Assembly: GCF_000246855.1 (NCBI RefSeq)
Contig: NC_016609.1
Location: forward strand, 4,650,001-4,714,000
Length of the DNA: 64,000 nucleotides
Reading direction: 5' to 3'
Origin: Niastella koreensis GR20-10
GTDB taxonomy: Bacteria; Bacteroidota; Bacteroidia; Chitinophagales; Chitinophagaceae
In this document: positions 25,314-33,251 of the stretch, one piece after another
Numbering within the stretch: the stretch's first letter is position 1
How the letters are laid out: each line of letters begins with the position of its first letter
Made by a program: the position numbers and the translations under genes
The notes under the pieces: model-generated
Told to the model about the DNA's origin: nothing
The model's database searches: none
The model's input: the letters and a program-made list of their open reading frames with translations, nothing else

Positions 25314-28300
25314 ATGAAACTGAGCATAAAAAGAAGGATAGCCCTGAGTTTTTATTTTATGGGGATACTGTTTGTTGCCAATGGCATTATTACCATTGTC
25401 ACCCTCAGGCATAACCATAAATTATCGCAAAGGATCTCATTTGTAGTATTGCCATCCATGGAAGGCATCGATGATTTTAACACCATGGTGCTGGAATCAA
25501 AAATGTATACCACCAACTGGGTGTTTTTGCGCACGAATGAAGAGGACAAAGCCTTGCTCAGGAAAATTCACGACTCAGGATACAATGATCTTAAAAAAAG
25601 AGTAACAGCCTATACGGAAGCATGGGCGGAAAAAGGGATCACTGACAGTCTGCAACAGGTGTTCACCCGGTATGAACAACTGCTTGCATCAGAAAAGGAG
25701 ATCATGAATTCACTGCAGAAGTTCAGAGATTATGACGACCCGGTAGTAAAAATGGAAGCGGAACGAAAAGTAGAAGATGAGATCCTGCCGCAATCGGCTT
25801 CTATCATGAATTCCCTGTTGAACATCCATGAGTATGGCTGGAAAATTTATTCCAATGCCAACGACAACCTGGAGAGTTCAAGGGTAAGGCTGCGCACATT
25901 TATCATTATCCTGATAGTCACATTTGTGCTGGTAGGCTGGCTGCTATCCGTATACCTGATCAAAAAGATTATTTCTCCCATCAACTATATCCGCAATATT
26001 GTGAATGATATGGGCAAAGGGATCACCAGCCAGTTAACCCACCACAACGGTCATGACGAGATCAGCGAAATGGTAGAGGCGGTAAACAACCTTTCTGAAA
26101 AGTTACAGATCACCAGTTTATTCGCGCTTCAAATAGGAAAACGGAATTTTGAAATGCCATTCTATCCGCTGGGCGAAAAAGACACGCTGGGGAAAGCCCT
26201 TATTGCCATGCGCGACAACCTGAAAACAAGTGAAAAAGAATTAATGGCAGCAACCGATAACCTGCACAAAAAAGATCAGCTGATGCAGGCGGTTGCAGAA
26301 GCCACCCATGAACTCATCAGCAACGACCGGCTGGATGAAGCCATTGAAAAAACGATCCGCTCACTGGGCAAGGGCATTAACGTAGACGAAATAAATATTT
26401 ACAAAATACGCCACAATGAAAAAGACGGCCTTATTTATGCCGACTCCTTTATGCGGTGGCTGAAACATGCCGATAAAATTGATGCCCACGCACCCGTTTA
26501 TTATAGCATTAATTTAATGCCCCATGCCTATAATGTACTAAAGAACAACGGAACTTTTTACCGTTTCACAAGGGATATAGAAGATCCCTCCCTGCAACAG
26601 ATCCTGGAAGGAAGGAAAATCAGGTCCCTGGCAGCCATTCCTATTTATATCAGAGACAAATTCTGGGGTTTTGTTTCATTAAGCAACCGCTATGAACGGT
26701 TGTGGACCGATACCGAGTTCTCCATTCTGGATTCGTTTGCCGTTACCCTGGGAGCAGCCATCGAACGCATTCAAATGGCGCAACAGCTGATGGCGGCAAA
26801 AGAGAATGCAGAAGCAGCCAGTAAAGCTAAAAGCGATTTTATGGCCAACATGAGCCACGAGTTGCGTACGCCTATGAACGGCATCATTGGTTTTACCGAC
26901 CTGGTATTGACCACCGACCTGCAAAAAACACAACGTGATTATTTAAAGAACGTAAGCAAATCGGCCTATAACCTGCTGAATATAATTAACGACATTCTTG
27001 ATTTTTCAAAGATCGAAGCGGGTAAACTCCTGATCGACGAAGTGCCTTTTGATCTTTCTGAGCTCATAGAAGAAACCGTAGAGATCCTGTCGATCAAAGC
27101 GGAGGAAAAGGGATTGGAAGTAGTATGTTCAATAGACCCGGAGTTACCCTCGCAACTCATCGGCGACCCACTTCGCATTAAGCAGGTGCTGACGAATTTA
27201 ATGGGCAACGCCGTTAAATTCACGGCAGAGGGTGAAATATTTGTAAAGGTGCAGCCAAATGGCGTGCACAACTGTAACGGCAACCTGTATATGGATATCG
27301 ATATTACCGTGAAAGATACCGGCATCGGTATCCCCGACGATAAACTGCATGCCATTTTTGAAAGTTTTACCCAGGCCGACAACTCAACCACCCGCAAATT
27401 TGGCGGTACCGGGTTGGGATTAACCATCTCCAAAAGCCTGGTTGAATTAATGGGTGGCCGTTTGGCTGTGGGTAGTATCCCCGGCAATGGCAGCAGTTTT
27501 ACCTTCAGCCTTGCTTTGAAAGTTGTGAATGGCGCACCTCCTGTAACCTTTTATTCAAAACCCCTGTTGCGTGAAGTACTGGTAGTGGATGATAATGAGA
27601 CCAACTGTAACCTGATGCGCGGCATATTCGATTACCTGCATATTCCCTGTAAGGTCTGTTACAGTGGAGCAGAAGCGCTTTCAGTCATAACTCAGTCCAT
27701 CAGGGACAATGAACCGTTCGACCTTATTATAACCGATCACCAGATGCCGGTGATGGATGGCATAACGCTTGTAAAAGAAATAAAAAAGTTATTAAAGGGG
27801 CAAACAGAACCGTTTATCCTCATGCTCAGTTCTTTGGAAAAAACATTATACCAATCAGAAGCGGAAAAAACCGGGATCAATAAATTCCTTTCAAAGCCGG
27901 TGAAACTGCACGAGCTGAATAACATCCTGTCAGCCATCTTCAACAAAGCATTTGACAAGGGACCTAAAGAATCCATTCCAGTAATTGAAACCATGGAGAA
28001 CATAACCAGGGTACTGGTAGTGGAAGACGAACCCATGAATATGTTATTGATCTCTGAAGTGTTGCGCAAGATGGGAGTAGAAGTTCTAAAAGCCGGTAAC
28101 GGCAAGGAAGCACTGGTGATGGTAGCGGTACATGCACCCGACCTGGTGTTTATGGATGTTAATATGCCGGTTATGGATGGCTTTGCTGCCACCCGGCAGA
28201 TCCGCACTTCAACAACCGGCCTGAGTAAAATACCCATTATAGCGCTAACGGCCGATGCCATGGAGGAAGACAAGGAACGATGTCTTGAATCGGGGATGAA

Positions 28301-28373
28301 TGATTACATTTCCAAACCATTTAAACTGGAAGAGATTTATTCAGTAGTTAGGAAGTATTGCTGGAAAGAATGA
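25314..28373 (+). CDS. Hybrid histidine kinase (HAMP-GAF-HisKA-HATPase-REC-REC)
   Basis: A 1019-residue inner-membrane sensor. Order: TM1 (about 11-31), periplasmic helical domain, TM2 (about 195-215), HAMP, GAF (about 335-490), HisKA with His515 in [11 protein letters not shown], HATPase with N box [16 protein letters not shown] and GGTGLGL, then two receiver domains. Phospho-acceptors Asp808 ([12 protein letters not shown]) and Asp948 ([12 protein letters not shown]) are both intact, each with its C-terminal Lys (SKPVK, SKPFK). No output domain is present, so phosphate must pass to an unlinked partner. It ends the YfiR-receptor-kinase operon. Confidence 0.95.
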   Translation: MKLSIKRRIALSFYFMGILFVANGIITIVTLRHNHKLSQRISFVVLPSMEGIDDFNTMVLESKMYTTNWVFLRTNEEDKALLRKIHDSGYNDLKKRVTAYTEAWAEKGITDSLQQVFTRYEQLLASEKEIMNSLQKFRDYDDPVVKMEAERKVEDEILPQSASIMNSLLNIHEYGWKIYSNANDNLESSRVRLRTFIIILIVTFVLVGWLLSVYLIKKIISPINYIRNIVNDMGKGITSQLTHHNGHDEISEMVEAVNNLSEKLQITSLFALQIGKRNFEMPFYPLGEKDTLGKALIAMRDNLKTSEKELMAATDNLHKKDQLMQAVAEATHELISNDRLDEAIEKTIRSLGKGINVDEINIYKIRHNEKDGLIYADSFMRWLKHADKIDAHAPVYYSINLMPHAYNVLKNNGTFYRFTRDIEDPSLQQILEGRKIRSLAAIPIYIRDKFWGFVSLSNRYERLWTDTEFSILDSFAVTLGAAIERIQMAQQLMAAKENAEAASKAKSDFMANMSHELRTPMNGIIGFTDLVLTTDLQKTQRDYLKNVSKSAYNLLNIINDILDFSKIEAGKLLIDEVPFDLSELIEETVEILSIKAEEKGLEVVCSIDPELPSQLIGDPLRIKQVLTNLMGNAVKFTAEGEIFVKVQPNGVHNCNGNLYMDIDITVKDTGIGIPDDKLHAIFESFTQADNSTTRKFGGTGLGLTISKSLVELMGGRLAVGSIPGNGSSFTFSLALKVVNGAPPVTFYSKPLLREVLVVDDNETNCNLMRGIFDYLHIPCKVCYSGAEALSVITQSIRDNEPFDLIITDHQMPVMDGITLVKEIKKLLKGQTEPFILMLSSLEKTLYQSEAEKTGINKFLSKPVKLHELNNILSAIFNKAFDKGPKESIPVIETMENITRVLVVEDEPMNMLLISEVLRKMGVEVLKAGNGKEALVMVAVHAPDLVFMDVNMPVMDGFAATRQIRTSTTGLSKIPIIALTADAMEEDKERCLESGMNDYISKPFKLEEIYSVVRKYCWKE

Positions 28374-28464
28374 ATCGTGAAACGGCAAACGTGAAACGGC
28401 ATATTCACTTCGACATTCAATATTCATCATTCGATATTCAGTATTTTGTATTTGCCTTCATCCC

Positions 28465-30594
28465 TTATTCTATTTCCAAATCAAATGCATCACTAAACCT
28501 CAACTTACCTTCTTTCTCCGCCCCCGCAACAACCCATCCTTTCGCTTTACCTGTTTTACCCCTGGTTAACAGGTCGGCGATCTGTTTATCAGTGAGCTTT
28601 TTACCAAATACTTCAAACGGCACCTTAAAGCCGCAGACCTTGAAGTTGGCGCAGCCATAGGCGGTATTGCCCTTTTTCAGCGGATGCGATTTGCATTTGG
28701 GACATTGCTGTTCTTCAATGGCCACTGCCTTTTTGGGCTCTTTTGGTTTGGCTTCCTTTTTAGGTTTATCGGGAGTGTCCTTTTCCTTTTTTGCCGGTTG
28801 CTGTTCTACAACAGTAATAGCCCTGTAAGTAGCTGTTTTTACTTCTGCCGTAAGGTCAATCACCATTTGGATCAGTTCCTGTTTGAAAGTATCCTTTGGG
28901 TATTCGCCTTTCTCGATAAGGCGTAATTTACGTTCCCATATGCCGGTGAGTTCCGGACTTTTGAGCAGTTCGGTTTGAATGGTATCTATGAGATCAATAC
29001 CCGTTTGTGTAGCGTAAATATTTTTTTTCTTCTTCTCTATGTATTTGCGGCGGAACAGTGTTTCAATAATGTTAGCCCGGGTTGATGGGCGGCCAATGCC
29101 GTTGTCTTTCATCAACTCGCGCATTTCCTCATCGTCAACTTGCTTGCCGGCTGTTTCCATGGCGCGTAACAAAGTAGCTTCCGTATAAGCTTTGGGGGGC
29201 GATGTTTTTCCTTTATGGATACGGGGGGTATGCGGACCGCTCTCCCCTACCACAAACACGGGCAGCACCTTTTCTTCTTCCTCTTCTTTTTCTTTCTCGG
29301 TTTTTACATCATTGGCATACACTTCGCGCCAGCCCGGTTCCAGGATCTGTTTACCGGTTACTTTAAAGGGCACCTGACCAACCTTGCCCAACACGGTGGT
29401 GTTGCTGATCTTACACTCAGGGTAGAACGCTGCAATAAAACGCCGCGCTATCAGGTCATAGATCCGCTTTTCTTCCGCAGGCAAATTGGACGGATACACG
29501 CCTGTTGGAATGATGGCATGGTGATCGGTCACCTTTTTATCATCGAAAACCGTTTTTAATTTGGGGATGGGGTTGGCCAGAATAGACGCCGTCAAAGCCG
29601 CGTAAGGCGTCAGGTCGCGTAGGATGCCTTCTATCTTTGGATGCAGGTCTTCCGAAAGATAAGTGGTATCCACCCTTGGGTAGGTGACCATTTTCTTTTC
29701 ATACAGGTTCTGCACATATTTCAGAGTGTCGTCTGCAGAGTAAGCAAATTTCTTGTTTGCTTCCACCTGTAAAGCAGTCAGATCGAACAGGCGGGGATTG
29801 CCTTCTTTCCCATCCTTTCTTTCAAATGAAGTGATCTCAAACGGGTGTTCTTTCAAATAGGCCAGGCCTTTTTCTGCCCTGTCCAGCACTTTAATACGGT
29901 CGATGGCAGCCGTGAACTCCACTTCGCGGTAGATTGTTTTTAACTCCCAGTATTCTTCAGAAACAAAGGCGTTGATCTCCTTCTGCCGGGCAACAATCAT
30001 GGCCAGCGTAGGCGTTTGCACCCTGCCGATGGACAAAACGGCTTTTCCCTGTGCAAATTTCTTGGTAAACAGGCGGGTGGCATTCATGCCCAGCAACCAG
30101 TCGCCAATGGCGCGGGCGCTGCCTGCGGCGTATAAATTATCGTATTGATTGGAATCTTTTAATTTCTTAAAACCTTCGCGGATGGCATCTTCGGTGAGGG
30201 AGGAGATCCATAATCTTTTAACAGGCGCATTGCATTGCGCTTTCAACAATACCCAACGTTGAATGAGTTCACCTTCCTGGCCGGCGTCACCACAGTTGAT
30301 CACTTCTTCACAATTCTGTACCAGTTGTTCTATGACCTTGAATTGTTTTTGTACACCATCATTGGGGATGAGCTTGATGCCAAAATTGGGCGGGATCATG
30401 GGCAGATCTTCCAGGCGCCAGTATTTCCACTGATCGGTATAGTCGTGAGGCTCCTTCAGGGTACAAAAATGCCCGAAGGTCCAGGTAACCTGGTACCCGT
30501 TTCCCTCTAAATAACCGTCCTTTTTCTGTTTGGCGCCAATAACCGCTGCAATGTCCCGGGCCACGCTTGGCTTTTCAGCAATGCAAACCTTCAT
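28465..30594 (-). CDS. topB: DNA topoisomerase III
   Basis: A 709-residue type IA topoisomerase that relaxes and decatenates DNA. The Toprim domain opens the protein (MKVCIAEKPSVARDIA, then CGDAGQEGELIQR), the active-site Tyr312 is in TYPRVDTTYLSED, and GIGRPSTRANIIETL is the conserved domain-I segment. The C-terminus has a Lys/Glu-rich linker and a zinc-finger-like CPKC...C...C plus a short KKLTDKQIADLLTRG tail common in Bacteroidota members. It is convergent with the kinase gene; ytxJ is just upstream. Confidence 0.96.
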   Translation of the reverse strand: MKVCIAEKPSVARDIAAVIGAKQKKDGYLEGNGYQVTWTFGHFCTLKEPHDYTDQWKYWRLEDLPMIPPNFGIKLIPNDGVQKQFKVIEQLVQNCEEVINCGDAGQEGELIQRWVLLKAQCNAPVKRLWISSLTEDAIREGFKKLKDSNQYDNLYAAGSARAIGDWLLGMNATRLFTKKFAQGKAVLSIGRVQTPTLAMIVARQKEINAFVSEEYWELKTIYREVEFTAAIDRIKVLDRAEKGLAYLKEHPFEITSFERKDGKEGNPRLFDLTALQVEANKKFAYSADDTLKYVQNLYEKKMVTYPRVDTTYLSEDLHPKIEGILRDLTPYAALTASILANPIPKLKTVFDDKKVTDHHAIIPTGVYPSNLPAEEKRIYDLIARRFIAAFYPECKISNTTVLGKVGQVPFKVTGKQILEPGWREVYANDVKTEKEKEEEEEKVLPVFVVGESGPHTPRIHKGKTSPPKAYTEATLLRAMETAGKQVDDEEMRELMKDNGIGRPSTRANIIETLFRRKYIEKKKKNIYATQTGIDLIDTIQTELLKSPELTGIWERKLRLIEKGEYPKDTFKQELIQMVIDLTAEVKTATYRAITVVEQQPAKKEKDTPDKPKKEAKPKEPKKAVAIEEQQCPKCKSHPLKKGNTAYGCANFKVCGFKVPFEVFGKKLTDKQIADLLTRGKTGKAKGWVVAGAEKEGKLRFSDAFDLEIE

Positions 30595-30615
30595 AGTGAT
30601 TGAAAAAGGACAAAT

Positions 30616-30632
30616 GTCGTAAAAATTACGAC
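30616..30632. promoter_or_regulatory. Perfect 7-bp inverted repeat before topB
   Basis: GTCGTAA and TTACGAC flank AAA, overlapping the ytxJ stop codon and lying 22 bases upstream of the topB start. It could be an operator or a weak hairpin. Confidence 0.35.
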
Positions 30633-30964
30633 AAATGACGAGCTATAACTGCCGGATCTATAGCATTATGTGATGAGGTATAAACCACCTGTTTATCTTT
30701 CAATATGATAATCTGGGGACTTTGATGGGTAACCTTTAACTCTTTGGCTATCAGGTTAGAAATAGGTCTGAAAGTGAGCAGGTCCAGGTAATTGAAATCG
30801 GCCTTGCCTTCAATTTTTTCAAACCCATTTTCCAGCCGGTATTTGGCATGCGCGCTAATGCCGCAGGTAGTGCTGTCTTTGAAGATAATCTGGGGTTTAT
30901 TTGCCGAATTTTCCAAAAGGGTATAGAAATCTTCTATCTCCTCCACGCTTTTCCAACTATTCAT
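30626..30964 (-). CDS. ytxJ: YtxJ/BrxC bacillithiol-related redox protein
   Basis: A 112-residue thioredoxin-fold protein. The redox site is FKDSTTCGISAHA, matching the single-Cys TCxIS motif of YtxJ (monothiol bacilliredoxin-like) proteins, and FNYLDLLTFRPISN and HQSPQIIILKD are the other family segments. It is thought to reduce bacillithiol-mixed disulfides in the cytoplasm. It lies 31 bases upstream of topB on the same strand and may be co-transcribed. Confidence 0.88.
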   Translation of the reverse strand: MNSWKSVEEIEDFYTLLENSANKPQIIFKDSTTCGISAHAKYRLENGFEKIEGKADFNYLDLLTFRPISNLIAKELKVTHQSPQIIILKDKQVVYTSSHNAIDPAVIARHLS

Positions 30965-31073
30965 GCTGCAAAATAAATATTTTAGTTAATACGAACCTAT
31001 ACATAACAACCACAGAAGCCTTTTGTTTGCACCCGTGGCTGGCGTATTTCTTGAAGCAAATACAGGAAAGCAT

Positions 31074-31250
31074 ATGAACAGTAAGCAGGAAAAACTCACT
31101 AAAACCATTGTGATTACGGGCGCCAGCAGCGGTGTGGGCAAGGCGGCTGGTTCCCTACCCCCTATGGCGCAGCGTATACCGCCAGCAAATTTGGCATTCG
31201 CGGGTTTTCAGAATCGTTGAAAGGTGAGTTGTCTGAGTTCCCTGACATTC
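31074..31250 (+). pseudogene. Decayed short-chain dehydrogenase
   Basis: The fragment begins with the SDR nucleotide-binding start (TKTIVITGASSGVGKA) from the ATG at 31074. Directly after this, in another frame, comes GWFPTPYGAAYTASKFG and GFSESLKGELSEFPDI, the active-site YxxxK segment that normally lies about 130 residues further on. The middle (catalytic Ser region) and the C-terminal third are absent. It is a relic with an internal deletion and frameshift. Confidence 0.72.
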
Positions 31251-31500
31251 TTGAGTCATCAGTAGCTTAATATGGCTCATCAGTAATTCACTTTAATTCA
31301 TCCTTGTCAATTTATGCAATGGCTTTTACTAACTATGTGTCAACCCTTACTCATTATAGTTAATTAAGTTCCTATTATGTTTCATCAATTCTTATAAATA
31401 GATCATCCGGGACCAACTTTGGACCATCAGTTCGTAAGTTTAGTGCAAATCTGCTTAACTTATGCATATATCTTTAGTAGTTTTCACTATAAATAAGCAA

Positions 31501-31752
31501 CGTATGCTCCAATGTTATGCACTTATGCGCCAATGTTATGTAGGGTTGTCCAAAAGTTATACCGGGTTGCTCCAATGTTTACCCAGGTTGCTCCAATGTT
31601 TATCCAGGTTACTCCAATGTTAAGTCAGGTTACTCAAATGTTGGTTCGAAATGCCTTATAGTTAGTCCTAAATGCGGCATCTTTAATGAGATATGCCACA
31701 AAGTTTGATCAAAATGCCCAATTGTTGGAAATATGTGACTTAATTGACAACT
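31501..31752. repeat. 21-bp phased degenerate tandem array, about 12 units
   Basis: Twelve consecutive units of exactly 21 bases without any indel. The best units are GGGTTGCTCCAATGTTTACC(C) at 31564-31584 and AGGTTGCTCCAATGTTTATC(C) at 31585-31605; others keep TGC at positions 5-7 and a GTT around position 15. Divergence grows toward both ends. There are no spacers, so it is not CRISPR. Read as protein the core would be a heptad GCSNVYP, but stops interrupt it. Confidence 0.75.
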
Positions 31753-31836
31753 TCGGGCAAAAACTTTTTGAGGAGTCGTGAAATATTATGACAACTTTGA
31801 GCAATTATTAAAATGTTTCTTTGTTCCCCTTTATGG

Positions 31837-32175
31837 GGTAGGGGTATAAAAGAAAAAAGGTCCTCTGTAGAAACAGTCGACCTCTAACGATTGCTTGCCA
31901 TATGAAAAAAAAGATAAATCTGATTTGTGGTGAAGCTTTCTGCTTCGGGTAGCTATTCATTTTCTTCTCTTCTTACTTTGCCCACCGGAACTTTTAGCGA
32001 AGGTGAGGTGTGCTACCGTTGTTGATGATGTAAAAGTACAGCGCGCCAGGCCCCATTCCTAACCAGCTTTTTGCCGATTTTATGATGGCAAAGGTTGCAA
32101 AAAATTTGCAAAACCATTGTCCAACAAGGGTTTAAACCCAAATTCCTATTGGTAGCCAACGCGTTTTAGCTATTA
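31837..32175 (-). repeat. Dispersed ~330-bp element, copy 2
   Basis: Homologous to 20157-20490: near-identical first 75 bases, then the block ATGATGTAAAAGTACAGCGC and further weaker matches (TTTGCAAAA, CAAGGGTTT, CCAACGCGTTTT against CCAGCGCATTTT). On the minus strand the shared reading frame continues to IINNGSTPHLR but carries a stop upstream, so copy 2 is not an intact gene in that frame. Confidence 0.7.
31852..31883 (-). terminator. Terminator at the end of repeat copy 2
   Basis: It has the same interrupted stem (AGGTC with GACCT) and T6 as at 20172-20203, with one base difference in the loop side. Confidence 0.5.
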
Positions 32176-32281
32176 TAAAATCGCATTTTTTTCAACGCCG
32201 GGTCCACCTGGAAGCCTTTTTCGATCTGGTTTAGCAGATTCCTGACAATCGAAAGCATGTGTTTTGGAAAATCCATGTTAG

Positions 32282-32701
32282 TTACAGTACTCCATCCCAT
32301 TCAGGGGCTCCGGCCAGCTTACTGAGTAAATTTTCAGGCAAAAAGGGCCGGCCATTGGCGCCCACACAGGTTCCGGAAAAAACGGCTTTGGTAACCACCT
32401 TATTATTCAGCAGAATGGTTTGCCTGAAATGCAACACCGATTTATTGGTTTTGTCAACCATTGGGCTGCACGTAACAATAAATTCATCTCCCTTCTTCAA
32501 TGACCGCACAAATTGCAGGGTGTATTTCGACAATACCATGTTTACCCCGTTCTCTGCTTCTTTGTAAAAATCAAAACCAAGTACCTCCTTAATGTAGTCG
32601 TGGCGGCACCACTCCATATAAAAAGGATAATATAACCCATCCATAATGTTCTGAAAGTCTATATGCTCGTCTTTCGCCGTGTAGGTCTTTGAAAATTCCA
32701 T
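32282..32701 (-). CDS. Acyl-CoA thioesterase-like hotdog protein
   Basis: A 139-residue protein using the Met at 32701 (MEFSKTYTAKDEHID); an upstream Met at 32728 adds nine residues. The 4HBT pattern is seen: HIDFQNIMDGLYYPFYMEW (helix with the conserved Asp/Glu region), FVRSLKKGDEFIV and FRQTILLNNKVVTKA. These enzymes cleave acyl-CoA thioesters in the cytoplasm. It stands alone; the acyl substrate is unknown. Confidence 0.75.
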   Translation of the reverse strand: MEFSKTYTAKDEHIDFQNIMDGLYYPFYMEWCRHDYIKEVLGFDFYKEAENGVNMVLSKYTLQFVRSLKKGDEFIVTCSPMVDKTNKSVLHFRQTILLNNKVVTKAVFSGTCVGANGRPFLPENLLSKLAGAPEWDGVL

Positions 32702-32887
32702 AAGATAGTATTGTATTAATGGCGGCAAAACTAATTGATTCCCTGTATTTTTTAGTGACCGCTATTGGGGGAAATAGTACCCTATGTACTTATACCAGCT
32801 GGACAATCCATTCCACGTTTTGTTGAACTTATAATACAGCACCGGGTGGCATAATTACTGTGCGTGGATCTGGATAAACTATAAATT

Positions 32888-33238
32888 ATGTCAGGACGTG
32901 GAGATAACAACAAGCAAGGCACCTCCGGCAGAGGAGCAAGCCATCAGAGCGGTCAGGCATTCGCCGATACCCGGCCAACACAAAGAAAACCAGAGAACCG
33001 GAAATTGTACGATCTCCTGATCGATGAAGTTCCCTACCTGGTAAACACAGAGGCATTTACATATAATGGCGAACAAAGATATTATGTAAGCGTGAACGGT
33101 GGCCCGCAACATGTATTTACCTGGGATCCCGATTTAAAGCGATTGGCCGCACTGGATACCGACGAGGATTCCGCTACTTTGCCTGAAGCGCTGGAAGAAG
33201 AGTTGAGCAACAGGCTGCAGGCAGACCTGCCACATTAA
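32888..33238 (+). CDS. Protein of unknown function
   Basis: A 116-residue protein with a low-complexity, Gly/Ser/Gln-rich first 40 residues (MSGRGDNNKQGTSGRG) and a compact, acidic beta-rich second half (YDLLIDEVPYLVNTEAF, YYVSVNGGPQHVFTWD). No signal peptide. The VFTWDPDLKRL region looks like a small domain seen in hypothetical Bacteroidota proteins. It converges on the kinase-barrel gene with a 13-base gap. Function not recognised. Confidence 0.65.
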   Translation: MSGRGDNNKQGTSGRGASHQSGQAFADTRPTQRKPENRKLYDLLIDEVPYLVNTEAFTYNGEQRYYVSVNGGPQHVFTWDPDLKRLAALDTDEDSATLPEALEEELSNRLQADLPH

Positions 33239-33251
33239 ATATTTAAACCTG

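Larger units (their letters stand above)
31251..32281. other. Gene-free kilobase with repeats
   Basis: No coding frame is supported. It contains about 250 bases of unremarkable AT-rich DNA, the 21-bp phased array (31501-31752) and dispersed element copy 2 (31837-32175). Confidence 0.65.

Noticed and set aside
28374..28464. Short AT-rich direct repeats (GTGAAACGGC, ATTCAATATTC-like) after the hybrid kinase gene
   Set aside because: Only a few imperfect short repeats between convergent genes; no structure beyond low complexity.
31501..31752. Possible CRISPR array
   Set aside because: Units are contiguous at 21 bases without spacers and are degenerate; no cas genes are in the window.
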